46,623 nt of DNA from Microbacterium flavum (GTDB lineage: Bacteria > Actinomycetota > Actinomycetes > Actinomycetales > Microbacteriaceae), in contig NZ_JAFLHG010000017.1 of assembly GCF_018717645.1 (NCBI RefSeq), forward strand, positions 1-46,623. Direction: 5' to 3'. The notes beneath the pieces were generated by a model. It ran no database searches. It was not told the origin of the DNA and saw nothing but the letters and a program-made list of their open reading frames with translations. Each line of letters opens with the position of its first letter. Position 1 is the first letter of the stretch. A program made the translations under genes and the position numbers. This document shows positions 1-7,375 of the stretch, one piece after another.

Positions 1-872
1 GCTCCGGCGACGCGAGCACCGCGTCGGGCGCCGCGCCGGCGCCGGCGGCGCCGCCGCGCCCGGGCCACCGCGCCCGGATCGTCAGCACGTTCGCCGGCTT
101 CCGCGGAGCGGTCTCGCTCGCGATCGCGCTGTCCGTCCCTGCCACCGTCGCGGGGTCGGGCGAGCTCAGCGGACGTGACGCCGTCGTCTTCGTCACGGGC
201 GGCGTGATCCTGCTGAGCCTGCTCGTCCAGGGGCCCCTCCTCCCCCTCATCCTGCGCTGGGCGGCGCTCGCGCCCGACGACGCGGCAGAGGAGGAGGCGG
301 AGCTCGCGCAACGGACGATCACGGGCGCCGCCGCCGCAGCGATCGACGAGCTCGCCACCGCGAACGACATCAGTCCGGAGGTCCGCGACCGCGCACGGCG
401 CGAGACGTACGAGCAGCTCGAGTACGCCAACGCACGCGCCTACGCCCGTCAGAGCAGGCTCGACGACGCGCGGATCGCCGAGCTCGAGTCCATGCTCACG
501 GATCCCTCCGCGCCAGGCACGGCGGCGGTCGAGGTGGGCGAGGCGCCGGGCGCCGACCCGATGCCGCCGAGCGGCGCCGAGGAAGCGGCGGCTCCGCCGA
601 TCGCGGAGGGGACGGTCACGGCCGCGTCTGCGCGACCCGCACCCACTCTGCAGATGCTCGCCACGAGCGACGGCATCGACCTCACCCAGCGCTCCCCGCT
701 CGTCCGTCACGACGAGCTGACGCGCCTGCGACTGGCTCTCATCGGTCGGAAGCGCGACGTGCTGCACCGCCTCCGGCGCGACGGGACGATCGATGACCTC
801 GTCGCCCTGCGCATCCAGGGCAAGCTCGACCTGGACGAACTGCGCCTGCGGGGGATCGACCCTGATTCCTGA
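1..872 (+). CDS. Na+/H+ antiporter, CPA1 family, C-terminal part
   Basis: This is the 3' end of a gene that begins left of the window; the first complete codon is at position 3. The visible part has a Pro/Ala-rich loop, then GFRGAVSLAIALSVP and a following hydrophobic helix (VVFVTGGVILLSLLVQGPLL). That pairing is typical of the last membrane segments of CPA1 cation/proton antiporters. A charged cytosolic tail of about 200 residues follows, with an alpha-helical stretch rich in Glu, Ala and Arg. The family exchanges monovalent cations for protons at the plasma membrane in pH and salt homeostasis. The gene is convergent with the phenylacetate genes, so it is unlikely to be part of that pathway. 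Substrate (Na+ or K+) cannot be told. Confidence 0.8.
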   Translation, partial: SGDASTASGAAPAPAAPPRPGHRARIVSTFAGFRGAVSLAIALSVPATVAGSGELSGRDAVVFVTGGVILLSLLVQGPLLPLILRWAALAPDDAAEEEAELAQRTITGAAAAAIDELATANDISPEVRDRARRETYEQLEYANARAYARQSRLDDARIAELESMLTDPSAPGTAAVEVGEAPGADPMPPSGAEEAAAPPIAEGTVTAASARPAPTLQMLATSDGIDLTQRSPLVRHDELTRLRLALIGRKRDVLHRLRRDGTIDDLVALRIQGKLDLDELRLRGIDPDS

Positions 873-893
873 GTCCTGACGCCGCGCCGGTCC

Positions 894-910
894 GTGAGCG
901 CCGGGCTCAC
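894..910. terminator. Hairpin between convergent genes
   Basis: GTGAGC, a five-base loop and GCTCAC form a perfect 6-bp stem in the 34 bp between the antiporter stop and the paaG stop; the right arm runs into the paaG stop codon. There is no T tract on either side, so terminator activity is a guess from position. Confidence 0.35.
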
Positions 911-1680
911 CGGCCGGTGAACGACGGCGGCCGCTTCTCCTGGAACGCCGCGAACCCTTCGCGGTAGTCGTCGGTGCCGCCGAGGGCGGCCTGTGCCGCA
1001 TTCTCGGCCACCATCGCGTCCCAGAGCCCCACGCGCTCGTCGCGCAGCTGCGCGACGAGCCGCTTGCTCGCCCGGAAGGCCGCCGTCGCTCCGGTCGCGG
1101 CGCGGCGCGCCGCGGCGAGCGTCGCCGCGGTCACCTCCGCGTCGGGCAGCACCTGCGAGAAGAGACCGGACTGCACCGCCTCGGACCCCGACATCAGCCG
1201 GCCGGTGTAGATGAGGTCGAGCGTCTTGTGCGCGCCCAGACGCTCGACGAACAGGGCGTGCCCGCCCGAGTCGAGCGTGGCCCCCAGCGCGGCGAACGGG
1301 GACCCGATCTTCGCGGTCTCGGCGACGTAGACGACATCGGTGGCGATCAGGAGGCCGAGGCCCACGCCGAGGCACGCGCCGTGCGCGGCGGCGAAGGTCG
1401 GCGCGGGGAACGCCGACATCCGCTGCAGGAGTGGACCGAGGAGACCGTCGAGGTACGCGCTGATGTCGTCCGTCCGCGGATCGACGCCAGCGATGTCCCG
1501 CCCTGCGCAGAACGCGCGTCCCTCGCCGCGCAGGACGAGCGCGCGCACGCCCGCGGCCTCGGCCCGCGCGTAGGCGCTGTCGAGGTCGCGCAGCGCCTGT
1601 TCGTCGAGGGCGTTCATCCTGCTCGGGTTATCGAGCGCGACGACGGCGACGTCGTCGTCGCCGATGGTGAGGTGGATCAT
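907..1680 (-). CDS. paaG: 1,2-epoxyphenylacetyl-CoA isomerase (crotonase family)
   Basis: A 257-residue crotonase-fold protein, last gene of the paaABCDEG unit. Its expected step is isomerisation of ring-1,2-epoxyphenylacetyl-CoA to the oxepin. The first oxyanion-hole segment reads GRAFCAGRDI (residues 54-63). The two glutamates used by hydratases are absent: the positions equivalent to rat Glu144 and Glu164 hold Gly109 and Phe129. Instead LDSGG gives Asp137, matching the aspartate of the PDxGG loop in PaaG-type isomerases. This is why it is called PaaG and the other crotonase (10331-11107), which keeps both glutamates, is called PaaF. The ATG at 1680 is chosen because homology starts there; the frame stays open further upstream but overlaps paaE. 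The GVG in place of the usual GGG of the second oxyanion loop is unusual. Confidence 0.78.
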   Translation of the reverse strand: MIHLTIGDDDVAVVALDNPSRMNALDEQALRDLDSAYARAEAAGVRALVLRGEGRAFCAGRDIAGVDPRTDDISAYLDGLLGPLLQRMSAFPAPTFAAAHGACLGVGLGLLIATDVVYVAETAKIGSPFAALGATLDSGGHALFVERLGAHKTLDLIYTGRLMSGSEAVQSGLFSQVLPDAEVTAATLAAARRAATGATAAFRASKRLVAQLRDERVGLWDAMVAENAAQAALGGTDDYREGFAAFQEKRPPSFTGR

Positions 1681-1688
1681 GGGGCGTC

Positions 1689-2813
1689 CTAGACGTCGTA
1701 GTCGACGGTGACGGCATCCGATGTCGGATGCGACTGGCAGGTGAGCACGTACCCGCGCGCGATCTCGTCGGGTTCGAGCGCGTAGTTCTCGGTCATCGAG
1801 ACCGCGCCGTCCACGAGGCGCGCGCGGCAGGTGCCGCAGACCCCGCCGGCGCAGGCGAAGGGCACGTCGGGGCGCACCCGCAGCGCGGCCGCGAGGATCG
1901 TCTCGTGCGCGCTCACCGGGCTCTGCACGCGGGCGGCCTGACCGTCGAGCGTGAACGCGATCGAGACCACCGGCTCGTCCGCGCGGACGAGCACCGGACG
2001 GGCCGGGTCGTCGGCACGGCGCGTCTCGCCGGTCGTGAACAGCTCGTAGCGCACATGGGCAGCGTCGACGCCGGCGGAAGCCAGGGTGTCGCGACACAGC
2101 TGGACGAGGCCGAACGGACCGCACAGGAACCACTCGTCGACGGTGCCCGGGTGCAGGAGGTCGGCGAAGATGCGCTGCAGTCTGTCCTCGTCGATGCGCC
2201 CCGACAGGAGCGGCGCCGAACGCTGCTCGCCCGAGAGGACGTGATGGATCGCGAGCCGTGTCGGATAGCGGTCCTTGAGGTCGGCGAGCTCGTCGAGGAA
2301 CATCACATCGGTGGTCGACCGGTTCGTGTAGACGAGGCTGAATCGCGAGGTCGCCGACCGGGAGAGCACGGCTCCGGCGAGCGCCATGATCGGGGTGATC
2401 CCCGATCCCGCCGCGATGCCGGCGACGTGCGCGCCGGCGACCGAGTCGAGCGCCGACGTGAACGAACCCTGCGGGCTCATGACGTCGAGCGTCATCCCCG
2501 GGGAGAGCTCGGAGAGGGCCCAGGTGGAGAACCGGCCGCCCTGATCGCGCTTGATCGCGACGCTCACCGACCCGCGCTCCGGCGGTCGGCAGAGCGAGTA
2601 CGAGCGGCGCACCTCGGCGCCGTCGAGGTCGGCGCGAAGGGCGACGTGCTGCCCGGGCAGGTAGTCGAACTCTCCGTCGAGATGGTCGGGGACGGCGAAG
2701 GTCACCTCGATCGCGTCGGCCGTGAGCGGGCGCACGGCCGCGACCTCCAACGGGTGGAAGCGGGCGCGACGGCGCGCCCCGGCAGGCCGGGCAGACCCGG
2801 CAGGCCCAGCCAT
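1689..2813 (-). CDS. paaE: Phenylacetyl-CoA epoxidase, reductase subunit PaaE
   Basis: A 374-residue electron-transfer subunit that passes electrons from NAD(P)H through FAD and a plant-type [2Fe-2S] cluster to the diiron epoxygenase. The FAD domain carries the RSYSLC motif (residues 70-75) and the nucleotide domain GIAAGSGITPIMAL (132-145) and CGPFGL (231-236). The C-terminal ferredoxin domain has Cys321, Cys326, Cys329 and Cys359 in the C-x4-C-x2-C-x29-C spacing. The ATG at 2813 is preceded by GAGGGG at a suitable distance. It lies 32 bp downstream of paaD and 8 bp ahead of paaG, so the genes are surely co-transcribed. An Arg/Ala/Pro-rich stretch of about 18 residues precedes the conserved core. 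Confidence 0.93.
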   Translation of the reverse strand: MAGPAGSARPAGARRRARFHPLEVAAVRPLTADAIEVTFAVPDHLDGEFDYLPGQHVALRADLDGAEVRRSYSLCRPPERGSVSVAIKRDQGGRFSTWALSELSPGMTLDVMSPQGSFTSALDSVAGAHVAGIAAGSGITPIMALAGAVLSRSATSRFSLVYTNRSTTDVMFLDELADLKDRYPTRLAIHHVLSGEQRSAPLLSGRIDEDRLQRIFADLLHPGTVDEWFLCGPFGLVQLCRDTLASAGVDAAHVRYELFTTGETRRADDPARPVLVRADEPVVSIAFTLDGQAARVQSPVSAHETILAAALRVRPDVPFACAGGVCGTCRARLVDGAVSMTENYALEPDEIARGYVLTCQSHPTSDAVTVDYDV

Positions 2814-2845
2814 CAGTGCGTTCCCCTCATCAGCGCAGCACCCTC

Positions 2846-3343
2846 TCAGTGCACCTTGAAGTGGTCGAAGGGCTCCAGGCACGCGCGGCACTCGTAGAGC
2901 GCCTTGCACGAGGTCGAGCCGAAGCGCGAGACCATGCGGGTCGACAGCGAGCCGCAGCGCGGGCACTTCACCGCGATCTCCACGCGGATCGGCCCACGCG
3001 CGGCGGCCCGGCCGCTCGGCGGGGCGATGCCGTATTCGGTGAGCTTGCGTTTGCCGTCGTCACTCATCCAGTCGGTGGTCCACGCGGGGCTCAGGGTCAG
3101 GCTCACCTCGACCTCGGCGAAGCCCGCGGCGGAGAGCGCGAGAGTGAGATCGTCGCGGATGGTGTCCATCGCGGGGCATCCGGAGTAGGTCGGGGTGATC
3201 GTGACGCCCACGTGCCCCCCGCGCACCTCGACGGCGCGCAGGATGCCGAGGTCGGCGATCGTGAGCACGGGGATCTCGGGGTCGCAGACGGTCGCGGCGA
3301 CCTCCCAGGCCAGGGTCCGGGCATCCGTCCCGGTCGCGCTCAC
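2846..3343 (-). CDS. paaD: Phenylacetate degradation protein PaaD (MIP18-like, zinc/FeS C-terminus)
   Basis: A 165-residue protein of the PaaD/SufT/MIP18 group, thought to help assemble or repair the metal centres of the epoxidase. The DUF59-type N-terminal domain contains DPEIPVLTIADLGIL (residues 21-35) and YSGCPAMDTI with Cys56. The C-terminal extension typical of PaaD carries Cys127-x2-Cys130, Cys146 and Cys152-x2-Cys155, a metal-binding knuckle. The start is one of two consecutive GTG codons; the second, at 3343, overlaps the paaC stop as GTGA, so translational coupling is likely. No ATG exists near the homologous N-terminus. Confidence 0.92.
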   Translation of the reverse strand: MSATGTDARTLAWEVAATVCDPEIPVLTIADLGILRAVEVRGGHVGVTITPTYSGCPAMDTIRDDLTLALSAAGFAEVEVSLTLSPAWTTDWMSDDGKRKLTEYGIAPPSGRAAARGPIRVEIAVKCPRCGSLSTRMVSRFGSTSCKALYECRACLEPFDHFKVH

Positions 3344-4236
3344 CACGTCGCCCCCGGGTGACGACGGGCGAGCCACTGCATCTCGCCGAGGAGTCCGCGC
3401 AGGGTGGGGAAGTGCGCTCCGCGTCGGCCGCCGCCCGAGGAGGGCGGCACCGCGGGAAGGTCGAGCTCCGCCTCGGTGAGGACCGCCCCCACGATCGCGT
3501 CGAACGGCGCCCGCAGCGTCGACGGACGGACCGCGACGCCCTCCAGCCGGTCGATGAGGTCGTCGTCGCGGAACAGCTCGTCGACGTACGGCCACACGTC
3601 GCCCACCGCGCCGATCATGCGGCGCCGGGATTCCTCGGTCCCGCCGGCGAGCCGCAGGGTCCACTGGATCGCGTGGTCGCGGTGGTACTCGACCTCCTTC
3701 ACCGCCTTGCCTGCGACGGCGGCGAGGGTGGGGTCGGTCGAGAAGACGAGCGCCGCGTACAGCTCGAACAGGTACACGGATGCCACGAGCTGGCGCGCGA
3801 TCGTGTGCGCGAAATCGCCGTTGTCCTGCTCGAAGAGCCAGGCGCTGCGGAACTCGTGCTCGTCGCGCCAGAAGGCGAGGTCGTCTTCGCTCCGCCCGTC
3901 CGCCGTCCCCGCGTAGCGCAGCAGGGAGCGCGCGTGGCCGAGCAGGTCGAGGGCGATGTTGCCGAGCGCGACATCCTCCTCGAGCTCGGGCGCGCGGGCG
4001 ATCCATGCGCTCAGCTGCTGGGCGAGGATGAGCGCGTCATCGCCCAGCCACAGGGCGTACTCGGCGACGTCCGCATCCGCCCGCTGCGCGTCGTCGCCGG
4101 CGAGCTCGGCCGCGAGCGCGGTGGACTCCAGCGTCACCTCGCCGTGCGGGTCGTGGGGGGCATGCGGCTCGTGCGGACCGTGCGGCTCGGGGGCGTTCGC
4201 GGCGGGAAGGGTCAGACCGGCGTTCGATGCGCTCAC
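3340..4236 (-). CDS. paaC: Phenylacetyl-CoA epoxidase, structural subunit PaaC
   Basis: A 298-residue ferritin-like helical protein, the non-catalytic partner of PaaA in the multicomponent phenylacetyl-CoA 1,2-epoxidase. The conserved core runs from about residue 55 (EYALWLGDDALILAQQLSAW) through DHAIQWTLRLAGGTEESRRRM to EMQWLARRHPGATW at the C-terminus. The GTG start at 4236 overlaps the paaB stop as GTGA. The protein has about 45 extra N-terminal residues compared with the conserved core, and these contain five histidines exactly three residues apart (19, 22, 25, 28, 31) in a Pro-His-X repeat, which I do not know from other PaaC proteins. Confidence 0.93.
   Translation of the reverse strand: MSASNAGLTLPAANAPEPHGPHEPHAPHDPHGEVTLESTALAAELAGDDAQRADADVAEYALWLGDDALILAQQLSAWIARAPELEEDVALGNIALDLLGHARSLLRYAGTADGRSEDDLAFWRDEHEFRSAWLFEQDNGDFAHTIARQLVASVYLFELYAALVFSTDPTLAAVAGKAVKEVEYHRDHAIQWTLRLAGGTEESRRRMIGAVGDVWPYVDELFRDDDLIDRLEGVAVRPSTLRAPFDAIVGAVLTEAELDLPAVPPSSGGGRRGAHFPTLRGLLGEMQWLARRHPGATW
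4141..4185 (-). repeat. In-frame 9-bp repeat encoding Pro-His-X units in PaaC
   Basis: Five consecutive imperfect 9-bp units (three codons ending CCG CAC or CCC CAC / CCG CAT) encode EPHGPHEPHAPHDPHG near the N-terminus of PaaC. The unit length keeps the frame whatever the copy number. Confidence 0.75.
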
Positions 4237-4538
4237 AGGTGCGGCACCCCCTCCGAGGCCGTGTAGTACACGGCGTGGCGATAGTTCTTGCCCGCCGGCG
4301 ACTCGAAGAAGGCGCCCTTGGCATCCGGATCACTCGTCGTGATCGCCGCCGCGGGAACGACCCAGACCGAGGTCCCCTCGCCGCGGCGGGTGTAGACGTC
4401 GCGGGCGTTGCGCAGCGCGAAGTCCGCGTCGGGCGCGTGCAGCGATCCGGCGTGGACGTGGCTGAGCCCGCGGTTCGCGCGGACGAAGACCTCCCAGAGC
4501 GGCCACGGCTCGTCGGGCGAGGCACCGGGCGCGGACAT
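4233..4538 (-). CDS. paaB: Phenylacetyl-CoA epoxidase, subunit PaaB
   Basis: A 101-residue PaaB protein, the small bridging subunit of the phenylacetyl-CoA epoxidase. The core WPLWEVFVRANRGLSHVHAG followed by DADFALRNARDVYTRRGEG is diagnostic of the family, and the protein ends with the usual AVYYTASEGVPHL. The ATG at 4538 shares one base with the paaA stop (TGATG), implying coupled translation, and the length agrees with the family's roughly 95-100 residues. An upstream in-frame extension exists but is buried in paaA and has no homologous sequence. Confidence 0.94.
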   Translation of the reverse strand: MSAPGASPDEPWPLWEVFVRANRGLSHVHAGSLHAPDADFALRNARDVYTRRGEGTSVWVVPAAAITTSDPDAKGAFFESPAGKNYRHAVYYTASEGVPHL

Positions 4539-5524
4539 CACGCGACCTGCCTCTCCGCCTTCAGCGCCTGCCTGCGCGCGTACGCCACCGCGGCCTCGCG
4601 CACCCACGCGCCGTCCTCGTGGGCGTTCCGGCGGTTCTGGATGCGGACGGCGTTCATCGGTCCGCGCCCGGCGAGGATCTCGTGGAACTCGGTCCAGTCG
4701 ATCTCGCTCATGTCGTAGCGCTCCTCCTGCGCGTTCCAGCGCAGGGTCGGGTCGGGCAGGCTCACCCCGAGCGCCTCGGCCTGGGGCACGAGCATCCCCA
4801 CGAAGCGCTGGCGCAGCTCGTCGTTGCTGAATCGCTTGATCTTCCAGGCCATCGACCGCGCGGAGTTCGGCGATTCGTCATCCGGCGGACCGAACATCAT
4901 GAGCGCCGGCCAGTACCAGCGATCGACGGACTCCTGCGCCATCTCACGCTGCGCGTCGGTGCCCTGCATGAGGGTCAGGAGGATCTCGAACCCCTGGCGC
5001 TGGTGGAAGGACTCCTCCTTGCAGATGCGGACCATCGCCCGCGCATACGGGCCGTAGGAGGCGCGGCACAGCGGCACCTGGTTGCAGATCGCGGCGCCGT
5101 CGACGAGCCAGCCGATGGCGCCCATGTCGGCCCAGGTCGGCGTCGGGTAGTTGAAGATCGACGAGTACTTCGCCTTCCCGTCGATGAGCTGACGGGTCAT
5201 CTCGTCGCGCGTGATGCCGAGGGTCTGCGCCGCCGAGTACAGGTAGAGGCCGTGGCCGGCCTCGTCCTGCACCTTCGCCAGGAGGATCGCCTTGCGCTTG
5301 AGGCTCGGTGCGCGCGTGATCCAGTTGCCCTCGGGCTGCATCCCGATGATCTCGGAATGCGCGTGCTGCGAGATCTGGCGGATCAGCGTCCTGCGGTAGT
5401 CCTCGGGCATCCAGTCGCGCGGTTCGATGCGCGAGTCGGCTGCGATGACGGCGTCGAACGCCGCCTGGCCCGACTCGTCGTCGGCCGCCGGGTTCCCGGC
5501 GGTCGGGATCGGAGATGCGATCAT
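4538..5524 (-). CDS. paaA: Phenylacetyl-CoA epoxidase, catalytic diiron subunit PaaA
   Basis: A 328-residue diiron oxygenase subunit that inserts one oxygen atom into the ring of phenylacetyl-CoA. Two ligand motifs are visible: DEAGH (Glu88, His91) and KEESFH (Glu170/171, His174); [19 protein letters not shown] and [11 protein letters not shown] are strongly PaaA-like. The ATG at 5524 has AAGGAG at good spacing. It is first in the paaABCDEG unit, 67 bp from the end of paaK. Its promoter and a repressor palindrome lie in that gap, so the unit can be induced independently of the upstream genes. Confidence 0.96.
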   Translation of the reverse strand: MIASPIPTAGNPAADDESGQAAFDAVIAADSRIEPRDWMPEDYRRTLIRQISQHAHSEIIGMQPEGNWITRAPSLKRKAILLAKVQDEAGHGLYLYSAAQTLGITRDEMTRQLIDGKAKYSSIFNYPTPTWADMGAIGWLVDGAAICNQVPLCRASYGPYARAMVRICKEESFHQRQGFEILLTLMQGTDAQREMAQESVDRWYWPALMMFGPPDDESPNSARSMAWKIKRFSNDELRQRFVGMLVPQAEALGVSLPDPTLRWNAQEERYDMSEIDWTEFHEILAGRGPMNAVRIQNRRNAHEDGAWVREAAVAYARRQALKAERQVA

Positions 5525-5537
5525 CGTCGGCTCCTTT

Positions 5538-5559
5538 ACAGAACGATCGTTCAGTAAGT
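5538..5559. promoter_or_regulatory. PaaR-type operator ahead of paaA
   Basis: The centre is the perfect 12-bp palindrome GAACGATCGTTC (5541-5552). On the minus strand it is preceded by ACTTACT. Fourteen consecutive bases (TTACTGAACGATCG on the minus strand) recur at 12349-12370 in front of paaJ. As I recall, the Corynebacterium glutamicum PaaR motif has the same skeleton (ACT, then ACCG, CG, CGGT and AGT at fixed gaps). The site overlaps the -10 box of paaA. Confidence 0.85.
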
Positions 5560-5585
5560 GTACGGGGGCGGGGATGCCGCGGCAA
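5557..5585 (-). promoter_or_regulatory. Promoter of paaABCDEG
   Basis: On the minus strand TTGCCG (5585-5580), a 17-bp spacer and TACACT (5562-5557) make a plausible housekeeping promoter. The -10 box overlaps the operator edge, so a bound repressor would block polymerase. Confidence 0.65.
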
Positions 5586-5591
5586 GGGGGC

Positions 5592-6899
5592 TCAGCGCAG
5601 GTCGTAGACGCGGCGGTACTTGCCCTCGCTCCGCGGCAGGGCGCCGGGTTCTTCCAGCCGCACGTCGACGCTCGTGCCGATGTGGACCTTGATGCGCTGC
5701 TGGAGCACCGTCGCGGCCGCCTCGCAGACGGCGCGCGGGAGCGCGGGATGCCGCTCGATGCGGACCGTCAGGGCATCCATCCGCCCCTCGCGGGTCAGCT
5801 CGAGGACGAAGTGGGGCGTGAGCGTCTCGATCCCCATCACGAGCTCCTCGATCTGGGTCGGGAAGAGGTTCACGCCGCGGAGGATGATCATGTCGTCGTT
5901 GCGACCGGTGATCTTCTCGATGCGGCGCATCGCCGGGAAGGCGGTTCCGGGCAGGAGCCGCGTGAGGTCACGGGTCCGGTACCGGATGATCGGGAACGCC
6001 TCCTTGGTGAGCGAGGTGAAGACGAGCTCGCCGAGGGCGCCCGGCTCGACGGGCATCCCGGTCTCGCCGTCGATCGTCTCCGGGAGGAAGTGGTCCTCCC
6101 ACACGTGCGGACCGTCCTTGGTGAGCGCGCTCTCCATGGCGACCCCGGGTCCCATCACCTCGCTGAGCCCGTAGATGTCGACGGCGTCAAGGTCGAGACG
6201 GCGCTCGATCTCGCGGCGCATCTCGTTCGTCCACGGCTCGGCGCCGAGGATCGCGACCTTCAGCGAGCTCGATCGAGGGTCGATGCCCTCCTTCTCCATG
6301 GCGTCGGCGATCGCGAGCAGGTAGCTCGGCGTGCACGAGATCGCGTCGGGCCGGAAGTCCGAGATCAGCTGCACCTGCCGCGCGGTCTGCCCGCCCGACA
6401 TCGGGATGACGGCCGCCCCGAGCAGCTCCGCTCCCGCGTGCAGGCCCAGCCCGCCGGTGAACAGCCCGTACCCGTACGCGTTGTGGAGCTTCCAGCCGGC
6501 CCGGACCCCCGCCGCGCCGAGCGAGCGCGCGACGAGACCGGCCCACCGGTCGAGGTCTCCGCGCGTGTATCCGACGACGGTGGGGCGCCCGGTCGTCCCC
6601 GACGAGGCGTGGATGCGGCTCACCTCGCTCGTCGGCACCGCGAACATCCCGAACGGATAGGTCTCGCGGAGGTCCGCCTTGGTGGTGAACGGGAGCGCGG
6701 TGACATCGCTCAGCGCGCGGATGTCGGCCGGGTGGATCCCGGCCTCGTCGAACTTCCGGCGATAGAGCGGGACGTTCTCGTACGCGTGGCGCACCGTCCA
6801 CTGCAGGCGCCGGAGCTGGAGGCTCCCGAGATCCTCGCGAGTGAGCGCGAGGGGGTCATGGTCCGCGTCCGGGATCGTGCGGAGGATCGTCGTGGGCAT
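5592..6899 (-). CDS. paaK: Phenylacetate-CoA ligase
   Basis: A 435-residue AMP-forming ligase that activates phenylacetate to phenylacetyl-CoA, the entry step of the pathway. The nucleotide loop [10 protein letters not shown] lies at residues 98-107, the adenylation motif [10 protein letters not shown] in the middle, [13 protein letters not shown] further on, and the C-terminal hinge-Lys region ends in [12 protein letters not shown]. Length and architecture match PaaK. The ATG at 6899 is preceded by AAGGAG five bases away. It is the last gene of the paaJFHZIK unit, 17 bp after paaI. Confidence 0.96.
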   Translation of the reverse strand: MPTTILRTIPDADHDPLALTREDLGSLQLRRLQWTVRHAYENVPLYRRKFDEAGIHPADIRALSDVTALPFTTKADLRETYPFGMFAVPTSEVSRIHASSGTTGRPTVVGYTRGDLDRWAGLVARSLGAAGVRAGWKLHNAYGYGLFTGGLGLHAGAELLGAAVIPMSGGQTARQVQLISDFRPDAISCTPSYLLAIADAMEKEGIDPRSSSLKVAILGAEPWTNEMRREIERRLDLDAVDIYGLSEVMGPGVAMESALTKDGPHVWEDHFLPETIDGETGMPVEPGALGELVFTSLTKEAFPIIRYRTRDLTRLLPGTAFPAMRRIEKITGRNDDMIILRGVNLFPTQIEELVMGIETLTPHFVLELTREGRMDALTVRIERHPALPRAVCEAAATVLQQRIKVHIGTSVDVRLEEPGALPRSEGKYRRVYDLR

Positions 6900-6916
6900 G
6901 GTGACTCCTTCGTCGT

Positions 6917-7375
6917 TCAGCCGGCCGGGATCATCACCGGACGGTCGGTGGTCACCGAGCGCCCGCGGAACTCGGCGACGACCTCGCCGGTCTCGTCGAC
7001 GACGGTGACGTCGTAGAGGCCCGACCGCCCGCGGAGCGCCCGGCGGAGTGCCGTGGCGGTGAGGGTCTGACCCGCCCGCGTCGAGGAGAGGAAGGTGATG
7101 TCCGCCCCTGCGGCGACCGTCACCCGCCCGTCCTCATTGCAGGCGATCGCGAATGCCGTGTCGGCGAGCGCGAAGACGAGCCCGCCGTGCGTGATGGCGA
7201 AGCCGTTGAGCATGTCCTCGCGCACGCGCATCGACACCACGGCGCGCCCCGGCTCGCCGTGCTCGACGACCATGCCGAGCATCGCGGATGCCGCGTCGCG
7301 CGTCATCATGGCGTGCGCGCCGCGATGGCCCTCCGCCGGGTCCGGGCCGGCCGCGGGCGCCGGACCGTCCGTCAC
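6917..7375 (-). CDS. paaI: Hydroxyphenylacetyl-CoA thioesterase PaaI
   Basis: A 152-residue hotdog-fold thioesterase. The motif NGFAITHGGLVFALADTAFAIACN contains the HGG turn and the catalytic Asp of PaaI enzymes, which hydrolyse ring-hydroxylated or stalled phenylacetyl-CoA derivatives and release trapped CoA. The start is taken as the GTG at 7375 because it overlaps the paaZ stop as GTGA; an ATG pair about 20 codons downstream is an alternative that would remove a Pro/Ala-rich leader. A second thioesterase of different subtype sits with paaR at 13070-13471. Confidence 0.88.
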   Translation of the reverse strand: MTDGPAPAAGPDPAEGHRGAHAMMTRDAASAMLGMVVEHGEPGRAVVSMRVREDMLNGFAITHGGLVFALADTAFAIACNEDGRVTVAAGADITFLSSTRAGQTLTATALRRALRGRSGLYDVTVVDETGEVVAEFRGRSVTTDRPVMIPAG

